Both the position numbers and the translations under genes were made by a program. Positions 36,091-43,139 of a DNA stretch of 64,000 nucleotides are shown piece after piece; the first letter of the stretch is position 1, and every line of letters starts with the position of its first letter. The DNA is taken from contig JAOTXZ010000004.1 of assembly GCA_029862085.1 (NCBI GenBank), forward strand, positions 1-64,000, written 5' to 3'. The notes under the pieces were generated by a model. It was not told the origin of the DNA, made no database searches, and worked only from the letters and a program-made list of their open reading frames with translations. Source of the stretch: Candidatus Nitrosopumilus sp. Lineage in GTDB: Archaea > Thermoproteota > Nitrososphaeria > Nitrososphaerales > Nitrosopumilaceae.

Positions 36091-37143
36091 TTAAAACCTG
36101 GCTTGCATAGTGGATTTTTCAATTACTAGTTGTGCAATTTTCTCTTGTTCTAACATTTTTTCTTTAAATTCATCAGTAATTCGTTCTCCTAATATCATAT
36201 CAATTGTATAGCTATCAGGAAGTTTGGATATTATTTTACTTGAATCAAAAATATTCAAAGCTTTTTTTTGCTCATTGTCAATTATTTCACTAAATCCTGA
36301 ATGTAATCGTGTGTTTGGATCTCCTCTATCTTGGAATCTCTTAAATTTTATACCAATCTCATCAAAGGTTCCAAATTCATTATTTTCAAACATTCTTCCA
36401 TCTTCGCTTTGCCAGTAAGAGCTATATTTTTCCACTTGAGTTACTGGAATCAATCCTTCATACTTTTTTGGAGATGGAATCATCTTTATGGTTTTAGGGT
36501 TTAGTGCTTGTCCAGAAATATCAATTCCCTCATTAAGATAGGTTATCTGATATCGATTTTCAAAGTCGATTGCTTTTATTGCAATTATTTTTTCCTTTAG
36601 GGGTTCAAGGAAAATTATTGAAATCTTAATGTTATCACAGTTTTGCTCATCATCTGATTCTTGACATTTTATTTTTTCATGATGAAAGATAACATGTTGC
36701 GCATCAATTACGTCAGAATCCTGAACTACTTTAAAATTTTTAAATTGTCCATCCAATCCAAACCAAACTTCAATCCTAAGTTCAGCCAAATGTGCATCTC
36801 CAACTTCAGGTATACCAAAAAGAAATTCTTGAATTTTTAATCCTTTTGGAGCGTAAACAGTAGATTCAAATGAATTTATATTTCCAATTTCTATTTTGTA
36901 GTCTTCAAATGGAGTATGAAAATTATTTGTGATGTCAAATGCCTGGTCATTAATTTTAAAACCTTCATCAATAATTTGTTCACTGTTCTCGTGATCTAAC
37001 CCAAAAGTTGGTTTTGTATTGAATTCAAAAAGAGGATCTTCATCATCCACGTCCAAATAGTGTTCAGCCTGTGCTAAACCTAATGATGAAAAAACTATTA
37101 CAGTAAATAACGCCCACCAAATGGTTACCACCCTATAGATCAT
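36091..37143 (-). CDS. Exported hypothetical protein
   Basis: 350 residues. Signal peptide (residues 1-26, WWALFTVIVFSSLGLAQA). The mature part is beta-rich and acidic, with one Cys pair (KCQESDDEQNC, near residues 155-165) that could form a disulphide. The C-terminus is helical (EFKEKMLEQEKIAQLVIEK). No family recognised. The 226 bases upstream contain two direct ACTTGTAT copies and otherwise nothing I can interpret. Confidence 0.6.
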   Translation of the reverse strand: MIYRVVTIWWALFTVIVFSSLGLAQAEHYLDVDDEDPLFEFNTKPTFGLDHENSEQIIDEGFKINDQAFDITNNFHTPFEDYKIEIGNINSFESTVYAPKGLKIQEFLFGIPEVGDAHLAELRIEVWFGLDGQFKNFKVVQDSDVIDAQHVIFHHEKIKCQESDDEQNCDNIKISIIFLEPLKEKIIAIKAIDFENRYQITYLNEGIDISGQALNPKTIKMIPSPKKYEGLIPVTQVEKYSSYWQSEDGRMFENNEFGTFDEIGIKFKRFQDRGDPNTRLHSGFSEIIDNEQKKALNIFDSSKIISKLPDSYTIDMILGERITDEFKEKMLEQEKIAQLVIEKSTMQARF

Positions 37144-37369
37144 AAAATTCTACTATTGCAATTTCTGCTAAAAACACTTGTATGTCAAATACTTGTATTA
37201 CACTTTATAATTTCACTATGCATTAACGAGTAATAAAATAGGATGTTCATATTAATGCAGATAACAAGAGATACCTAGTTACAAATTATTTTTTTGGAAA
37301 AAGTGTTAGCTAAAGTGTAGTCATTATTACTAACAAGATCTTATTACAAGAAATAATAACAAAAAGAAA

Positions 37370-37492
37370 ATGAGTAAATCAACTGATGAGAAAACCTCTT
37401 CTGTGGAGCTAAATTGTGGCTGTATAATTGGGGTTTCGGGAGAAATAAACCAAGAATGTGTTCCTCACAGCCAAAGTAATTTTATTCAGTAG
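37370..37492 (+). CDS. 40-aa protein with CGC...C..H motif
   Basis: ATG 37370, TAG 37490-37492. The residues NCGCIIG at 15-21 and ECVPHS at 29-34 place three Cys and one His as a possible zinc site. A TATA-like CTTATTAC centred about 26 bases upstream supports leaderless expression. The rest of the gap 37144-37696 has no other gene I can support. Confidence 0.5.
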   Translation: MSKSTDEKTSSVELNCGCIIGVSGEINQECVPHSQSNFIQ

Positions 37493-37696
37493 CACATTCC
37501 TTTTTATTTTTATTTTTTAAAATTATTTTTTGAGTTGGATAAAAATTTGTTTAAAAAAAATAATTATTTCAAACAAATTTAATTGAGATATTCATACTTT
37601 TAAAATTATTTTTTCAAAGGATGAAACAGAAATGAAAAAAGATCGCAAGTAGCAATATATAGTAATTCTTTAAATCCATTGAATCAACATTAATCA

Positions 37697-37954
37697 ATGG
37701 TCTGGACGTATCGAATACTCGATAAACAATCACGGCAAACGAAGATTATCGAAGATAAACAAACAAAGTACCTCATTAAATCGTTGGTAATATTAGTGCC
37801 AATGGTAATTACCCCTCTGGTAAGTTATGATTTTTTGATTTTTTATTTTAAACACTCTACTGTGATATTTTCAGGTATGATATTTGGTTTAATGGTAGGT
37901 ATAATTTTATTATATGTTAGTGAAAAGGTACCCAAGAAAATTTTACGGATGTAA
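37697..37954 (+). CDS. Small two-helix membrane protein
   Basis: 85 residues: a basic, charged N-terminus (about 25 residues), then transmembrane helices near residues 28-50 and 55-74, and a basic tail. Not recognised. ATG at 37697. Lone gene, transcribed towards the 38027-38347 gene. Confidence 0.5.
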   Translation: MVWTYRILDKQSRQTKIIEDKQTKYLIKSLVILVPMVITPLVSYDFLIFYFKHSTVIFSGMIFGLMVGIILLYVSEKVPKKILRM

Positions 37955-38026
37955 CTAGCTAGTTTGAAGTTAGTTTTTAGGAAATATAGGAATTTAATAT
38001 TTTAATGGTTTTTTTACTTTGAGTGT

Positions 38027-38347
38027 TTATGAGTTTCTTTTATTTTGCAAATTAAAATAATTTTTTACAATAGAATATCCACATAGTTCTATTGATGACA
38101 AAAGTAAAAACTGATCATAAGAAGAATCCACCTCGAGGAGCTTCCTGACTTTATTATCTATTTTTTCAAAATCAGATTTTGAGAGCGAGAAAATCCCATC
38201 CTTTGGATGATAAATCGAAACCTTATTTTCAGATGAATCAAATGTGTAAAAAATTTTCCCCTGATAAAGTGGGACAGAAATTCTCATTAATTTTGTTTGA
38301 GTTTTTATTGTTTTCCAGAATTTTTTGTATTTTTCTTCTTGTGTCAC
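38027..38347 (-). CDS. Hypothetical protein
   Basis: 106 residues from a GTG at 38347 (VTQEEKYKKFWKTIK...). The frame stays open to ATG 38386, but GTTTAAAC at 38368-38375 is centred 25 bases before the GTG, so the shorter leaderless form is preferred. Mixed alpha/beta, no motif recognised. The small size and KxxxxWKTI start recall the 34659-35030 protein in general style only. Confidence 0.55.
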   Translation of the reverse strand: MTQEEKYKKFWKTIKTQTKLMRISVPLYQGKIFYTFDSSENKVSIYHPKDGIFSLSKSDFEKIDNKVRKLLEVDSSYDQFLLLSSIELCGYSIVKNYFNLQNKRNS

Positions 38348-38367
38348 ACCATCAAAACAGACATTAT

Positions 38368-38375
38368 TGTTTAAA
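38368..38375. promoter_or_regulatory. Palindromic TATA-like box between two divergent genes
   Basis: GTTTAAAC reads the same on both strands. It is centred 25 bases from the GTG at 38347 (minus) and about 31 bases from the ATG at 38403 (plus), so it may serve both directions. The 16 bases ACATTATTGTTTAAAC at 38361-38376 recur exactly at 26458-26473 upstream of the first response regulator. Confidence 0.4.
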
Positions 38376-38402
38376 CCTCTTTCCAACTAACCAACGCTCG
38401 CC

Positions 38403-38501
38403 ATGTCTTTAATTAATGCACAAAAATTACGGCTAGGAAAGGGCGAATACTCTTTTACTGACAATCCAAAAGATGGTTTACAATTTAGTAGAGATCCTTA
38501 A
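38403..38501 (+). CDS. 32-aa hypothetical peptide
   Basis: ATG 38403, TAA 38499-38501, encoding MSLINAQKLRLGKGEYSFTD then a short polar end. It precedes the 72-aa gene by 24 bases, so they may be cotranscribed from the palindromic box near 38372. No domain recognised. Support is the promoter position and the operon-like spacing. Confidence 0.4.
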   Translation: MSLINAQKLRLGKGEYSFTDNPKDGLQFSRDP

Positions 38502-38525
38502 AGAAGATAAATCAAGAAAAAGCCC

Positions 38526-38744
38526 ATGCCGGAATACGCACAAACTTGGAGAAAAAAATTGAGATTAAAGGTACTTGTAGATATTGCAAAAGATGAACTT
38601 GAATTGGGTAGAGAAATTAACCAGGTTTACCACACCTTAGAGGAAGAGATGAAAATGCGGTGGAAGTTAGTCTATAGTACCAGAAGGCAATACCTTAATG
38701 ATATAAACAAAATATTAACAAATCAATATGTTCTAGTCATTTGA
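38526..38744 (+). CDS. 72-aa charged helical protein
   Basis: MPEYAQTWRKKLRLKVLVDI..., 72 residues, mostly one long charged helix with heptad-like spacing and a hydrophobic end (YVLVI). Not recognised. ATG start; second in a short plus-strand pair. Confidence 0.5.
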   Translation: MPEYAQTWRKKLRLKVLVDIAKDELELGREINQVYHTLEEEMKMRWKLVYSTRRQYLNDINKILTNQYVLVI

Positions 38745-38834
38745 AAGAATTTGATCTAAAATCGATAATTTGGATTTCAAATAACCTTATGAGAAAATTT
38801 ACTATTAAAAACCCAGTTGGTAAATTTAACTTTT

Positions 38835-39446
38835 TTACTTTAGACTATCAAGAATTGAAAGGCTTACCAAACTTGTCATAGTCATTCCTTTGCGATTAGC
38901 ATCCTTTCTCGTTTGATCACAATATTTTTTCACACTTTGGTGACTCTTTTCACTTGAAACTTCTAGTACCAGAATGCTTTGAGAATATGGAAATGTGAAT
39001 TTTGAAGGAGTATTACAAAAAGTTTCCATATGACCATATCCTGCAACCTCTATCTTATCTCGGTTGATAAGCAATGATGCTAATTCTCTTACGTCTTCTT
39101 CTGACTCACCATACTCTAGATAGTATACAGAAATGAAATTTGTAGTCTCTTCTGTTTCTATCTGAAACAAATCATCTTTAATGTCAAAAACAAAAGAAAT
39201 TTTATCTTGATTAAATTTTTCAAGGTTTTTTGCTATTTCATGATTATCTCTAAATTTTGCAACAAGGTAGTGATTTGTAGATTCTGCAAAATACGGTTTA
39301 CTATCACTAGAAAAAGTTCCAGTAGCAAAATATAATTTTTCAATATTTTTTGATTTCATCCACAAATCTTTTAATTCAACAGATCGATGATCATGGAGGT
39401 AAGGTGCACAAACATATCCTGAATAAGAGAGTGCAAGCTCTGACAT
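38835..39446 (-). CDS. Hypothetical protein
   Basis: 203 residues, soluble, alpha/beta. Near residue 3 ALSYSGYVCAPYLHDHRS and later VAGYGHMETFCNTPSKF; Cys and His are scattered without a clear site. The C-terminal region has EKSHQSVKKYCDQTRKDA. Not recognised. A TATA-like AATAAATAC about 22 bases upstream fits a leaderless ATG at 39446. Confidence 0.55.
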   Translation of the reverse strand: MSELALSYSGYVCAPYLHDHRSVELKDLWMKSKNIEKLYFATGTFSSDSKPYFAESTNHYLVAKFRDNHEIAKNLEKFNQDKISFVFDIKDDLFQIETEETTNFISVYYLEYGESEEDVRELASLLINRDKIEVAGYGHMETFCNTPSKFTFPYSQSILVLEVSSEKSHQSVKKYCDQTRKDANRKGMTMTSLVSLSILDSLK

Positions 39447-39557
39447 AACAAAAAATTTTGATGGAGAGTATTTATTGGTTATTGGGTAGGCATGATAATT
39501 GTAACATTTTGAGTGGTTCGATAGTTATTTAATACTAAAAGACCCCGATTTTTTTGT

Positions 39558-39684
39558 CCCAAGTTAGCTCAGCCTGGTAGAGCTTCCGGCTGTAGTTGTT
39601 GGCTTTAGATGGCTGACCGAATAACAGCATATCAGGCATACAGAAACCGGGTTGTCGAAGGTTCAATTCCTTCACTTGGGACCA
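39558..39684 (+). tRNA. tRNA-Tyr (GTA) with intron
   Basis: Acceptor CCCAAGT pairs with ACTTGGG, then discriminator A and an encoded CCA (39682-39684). The D arm is GCTC...GAGC. The anticodon stem is TCCGG/CCGGG with loop CTGTAG...A, anticodon GTA at 39592-39594. The T arm is GAAGG TTCAATT CCTTC. About 50 bases (approximately 39596-39645) are inserted after position 37, the standard archaeal intron site, to be removed by the splicing endonuclease. A TATA-like TTTAATAC lies about 26 bases upstream. Confidence 0.92.
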
Positions 39685-39945
39685 CAAATTTAGTTAAAGT
39701 CCATAATGAGTAGTTATTGAATAAATAAAAAACATACAGAAAAAACATTTGTATTAGAAATTTATTATTTTTCAAATTCATCAACATAGAATTAAACAAA
39801 AAGTTTGATTTTCCCTTTTTGGTTCGAATTTTTTTTGAAAATCTAACCCCAAATATTCAGTAGTTAAAATTCTTTTCTAATAATTTGTTGGTGAAAATAT
39901 TTATTGAATCAAATCAAATTTTTAATTACTTTTTAGAGAGATTTA

Positions 39946-40045
39946 GAACAGTTCAAAAAATATTGAAATGCTACAACATTTGTCATATCTGTTTGAAACA
40001 GTTCTTACACACATTACTTTAACAATAAACTGTTGAACCTTTCAA
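39946..40045 (+). promoter_or_regulatory. Repeated GAACAGTTC / GTTTGAAAC elements before the polysaccharide operon
   Basis: GAACAGTTCAAA at 39946-39957, GTTTGAAACAGTTC at 39991-40004, and the palindrome TTGAA-CCT-TTCAA at 40033-40045 just before the ATG. A TATA-like CTTTAACAATAAAC at 40018-40029 gives leaderless spacing to 40049. The repeated half-sites look like an operator set for the four-gene operon. The sequence between the tRNA and 39945 is AT-rich and shows nothing else I can support. Confidence 0.4.
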
Positions 40046-40048
40046 AGT

Positions 40049-40921
40049 ATGTTTGAAACAATTGAAAAAGAAATTTTAGCATCCCAAAAAGAAACCAAAA
40101 AAATTTTGATAATAGGATTAGGTCAGATAGGATACAGTAATGCAGAATACATGACCAAATTAGGCCTTCATGTTGAAGGATTAGATATTAACAAAGAAGC
40201 AATACATAGAGCGTTACAACATAATGTAATTCAAAAAGAGGCCACTAATTTTTATGGATATGATTATTACATTATTTGTATTTCAACTCATAATCCAGAA
40301 AATATGTTCATGCCATTTCTGGAGGGAATATACAGTATTGTAAAACGTATCTCCAAAGAAGGAAAAACAGGTGCACTTGTTGGCATAGATAGCACGATAA
40401 CAAGAGGAACATCCAAAAAATTAGAATCAATTTTAGGTCACCGTTTGCATGTAGTTCATGTACCTCATAGATTCTACATCCATGAGAAAGAGACTCATGG
40501 AGTTAATCAACCGCGGGTAGTAGGGGGATGTAGGCCATGTTGCACTGAAGCTGCATTTGGATTTTATCAAAAAATGTTAAAAATCCCCTTGCAAACCGTA
40601 AATTCCGTTGAGATAGCTGAAATGACAAAGATTGTAGAAAATTCTTATCGATTTATGGAAATTGCATTTGCTGAAGAATTAAAAATTATCTGCGATAGAA
40701 CAAATATCGATTTTGAGGGATTACGACAGGCAGTAAATTCAAAGTGGAATATCAATGTATTAGAAGCAAAGGAAGGGATTGGGGGACATTGTCTCCCAAA
40801 AGATAGTCAGATGTTGTTAAATATTTCAAACGAAATTCTGCCTTACAGCATAATAGAAACAGCAAAGAAAATTGATTCTAATTATCGTTTGCACAAAAAC
40901 CCCAAATTGGAAATTCAGTAG
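40049..40921 (+). CDS. UDP-sugar dehydrogenase family protein lacking the C-terminal domain
   Basis: 290 residues. The N-terminal Rossmann fold has ILIIGLGQIGYSNAEYM near residues 19-35. The central helical domain has KIVENSYRFMEIAFAEEL, and GIGGHCLPKD near residue 252 carries the catalytic Cys of UDP-glucose/UDP-ManNAc dehydrogenases. The third domain, about 100-130 residues that bind the UDP moiety in the usual ~430-residue enzymes, is missing. It could make a uronic acid from an unusual donor, or act as a reduced form. First gene of the operon; the next starts seven bases later. Confidence 0.8.
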   Translation: MFETIEKEILASQKETKKILIIGLGQIGYSNAEYMTKLGLHVEGLDINKEAIHRALQHNVIQKEATNFYGYDYYIICISTHNPENMFMPFLEGIYSIVKRISKEGKTGALVGIDSTITRGTSKKLESILGHRLHVVHVPHRFYIHEKETHGVNQPRVVGGCRPCCTEAAFGFYQKMLKIPLQTVNSVEIAEMTKIVENSYRFMEIAFAEELKIICDRTNIDFEGLRQAVNSKWNINVLEAKEGIGGHCLPKDSQMLLNISNEILPYSIIETAKKIDSNYRLHKNPKLEIQ

Positions 40922-40928
40922 ATTAAAA

Positions 40929-41684
40929 ATGAAACTCGTTTATCTTGGAGGAATTTCCACTAGCATAGTCTTAATTTTAGGATTGATTATGGTTCTTCCC
41001 CCTTTTTTGCAGCCGGAACCAAAACAACAGGTATTACTGTCTTTTTCAATTTCAGATAGTGAAAATCTTTCCCATTGGTGTGATGAATTATCTTCAATTT
41101 TATTTAAAGAAAAAATAAAAGCAGCTGTTTTCATTTCAGGTGAATTTGCTAAGGAATTTCCGCAGTGTGTGACTTCATTTTCTAATGACATAGATATTGG
41201 AAGTCAGGCATTTCATTATTCTCCGATTACAAAAATCTCAGCATATTCACTTCAGCTTGATGAAATACAAAAAGGTAAGAAAACTATTGATGAAATTGGA
41301 AATCTTGATACTAAATTATTCAAAGCACCCTATGGAAAAACTGATGACAATATCTATTCACTTCTAAGTCATTCTGATATTCAGGCAGATTTTTCTTATA
41401 AAGACCAATACAACAAATTTCATGAAGATCAATTCATTTGGTTTAAAATAAAATCATATGATTCTTCAGATTATGCAAATTCAATAACCCCCATTATTTC
41501 AAATATTGAATCTCAAGGAAAACAAATTCCCATAGTAATTAATTTTGATGAGAAAATTTCAATTGAGGAAATTGACGAAATATTAATTGATTTAAAATCG
41601 AAAAATTTTGAGTTTGTCAATGCTTCTGACCTAGTGGGTTATGATTTGACCAAAAGAAATGATGGACAAAGGGAATCAACATGA
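40929..41684 (+). CDS. Membrane-anchored polysaccharide-deacetylase-like protein
   Basis: 251 residues from ATG 40929; the frame is open further into the upstream gene but homology and spacing favour this Met. One N-terminal transmembrane helix (residues 5-25), then a NodB-like beta/alpha barrel: LLSFSISDSENLSHWCDEL, AAVFISGEFAKEF, DIGSQAFHYSPITKIS, and FKAPYGKTDDNIYSLL. The metal-binding Asp-Asp and His-xxx-His pairs of active deacetylases are not clean, so activity is uncertain. It overlaps the glycosyltransferase by four bases. Confidence 0.7.
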   Translation: MKLVYLGGISTSIVLILGLIMVLPPFLQPEPKQQVLLSFSISDSENLSHWCDELSSILFKEKIKAAVFISGEFAKEFPQCVTSFSNDIDIGSQAFHYSPITKISAYSLQLDEIQKGKKTIDEIGNLDTKLFKAPYGKTDDNIYSLLSHSDIQADFSYKDQYNKFHEDQFIWFKIKSYDSSDYANSITPIISNIESQGKQIPIVINFDEKISIEEIDEILIDLKSKNFEFVNASDLVGYDLTKRNDGQREST

Positions 41685-43138
41685 GTAATCTAGTAGAATT
41701 AAAAAATAAACTTGATGAAATCAAGCCTGAGCAACAGATTTCAGATAGTGGAAAAATCAAAATAGGCAAAAAAGGAATTGCTTTAAGAATTTTAACTCTT
41801 GGAGGAATTGGAATTGCAATGAGTTATAGTATTTTATTAGGAATTGAGTTAAACCAACCTTTGGTTGTTTTTTCTGCCATTTTACCAATGCATTCTTTTC
41901 TGGTTTTGTTTGTAGGTTGGTTTTTTTACAAAAATCCCGCAACAAATGGAAAAGCAAAAAACGCTCTGGTTTCAGTTATCGTTCCAGTATATAATCAGAA
42001 AGAAATGATAAGAAATGTATTAGAAGCCATATTAAACTCATCATACAAAAAAATTGAGATTATCGCAGTAAATGATGGAAGTGATGATGGGAGTGAAAAG
42101 ATCCTTGATGAAATGGCGAAACAGTATGGAACCAGATTAAAAGTTTTCCACAAAAAAAATTCTGGAAAGAGAAGAGCACTTGCGAATGGATTCAAAATTG
42201 CAAAAGGAGATTATTTTGTTTTAATTGATTCAGATAGTATAATTGATCAAAATGCAATTGAGGAGTTTGTTAAGGCATTTTCCAAGGATGTAAAGCTTGG
42301 AGCCCTCGTTGGACATGCAAAGGTATGGAATTCTAAAAAAAACATATTGACCAAATTTCAAGATGTTTGGTATGATTATTTTTTCAATATTCGTAAAACA
42401 ACGGAAAGTACATTTGGTTCTGTTTTGTGTTGTTCTGGATGTCTGGCTGCATATAGACGAGAATCTTTAGAACAATTTATTCCATACTGGGCCGAATCCC
42501 CAATCCATTATGGAGACGATAGAGAATTAACATCATATGCCCTTGCACCAAAGTGGGCAAAAGATCAGATCGCAAGTTTGTATGTGCATAAAAATGGAAA
42601 AGAAATTTCTCCACTTACAAAAAAAACAATGAAAGCTATGTCAGAATATGATGATGCAGAGGATAGGGCCTTAACCGCACAGGCATTTATTGCTTGGAAA
42701 ACGGGGTATGTTGCAAGTGCAATAGTATATACTGACGTGCCTGAGTCATGGAAGATTTTCATAAAACAACAAAAAAGATGGAAAAAAGGTACACTGAGAG
42801 TAAATTTCTTTGTTAGTACATTCTTTTGGAAAAAACATCCATTGATGGCTTCTATATTTTATCTCGATTTTATGTCCATGTTTTCAATGCCGATGATAAT
42901 CCTAACAGTATTTTTATACGTACCAATTGTTTTACACAATTTTTCTTTACCCTTATTGTATTTTGCAGGAATGGTTTTACCGGGAATAGCTCATGGTTCA
43001 GACTATAAGTTTCGTGATTGTAAATCCAAAACCTGGATGTTTAAGCCTTTAATGGATCTTTTGACAACCTTTGTTACTTCTTGGTTAATATTCCCAGCAA
43101 TTTGGGGATTCAGAAAAAATGAGTGGTTGACAAGGTAA
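41681..43138 (+). CDS. Processive GT2 glycosyltransferase (hyaluronan/chitin/cellulose-synthase-like)
   Basis: 485 residues. Two N-terminal transmembrane helices (about residues 28-75), a GT-A domain with VSVIVPVYNQKE, AVNDGSDDGS, DSDS (DxD) near residue 181, GDDREL (acid motif) and QQKRW (QxxRW) near residue 363, then three to four C-terminal helices. This set defines membrane synthases that polymerise and extrude a beta-linked polysaccharide. Product unknown. Third gene of the operon. Confidence 0.88.
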   Translation: MSNLVELKNKLDEIKPEQQISDSGKIKIGKKGIALRILTLGGIGIAMSYSILLGIELNQPLVVFSAILPMHSFLVLFVGWFFYKNPATNGKAKNALVSVIVPVYNQKEMIRNVLEAILNSSYKKIEIIAVNDGSDDGSEKILDEMAKQYGTRLKVFHKKNSGKRRALANGFKIAKGDYFVLIDSDSIIDQNAIEEFVKAFSKDVKLGALVGHAKVWNSKKNILTKFQDVWYDYFFNIRKTTESTFGSVLCCSGCLAAYRRESLEQFIPYWAESPIHYGDDRELTSYALAPKWAKDQIASLYVHKNGKEISPLTKKTMKAMSEYDDAEDRALTAQAFIAWKTGYVASAIVYTDVPESWKIFIKQQKRWKKGTLRVNFFVSTFFWKKHPLMASIFYLDFMSMFSMPMIILTVFLYVPIVLHNFSLPLLYFAGMVLPGIAHGSDYKFRDCKSKTWMFKPLMDLLTTFVTSWLIFPAIWGFRKNEWLTR

Positions 43139-43139
43139 A

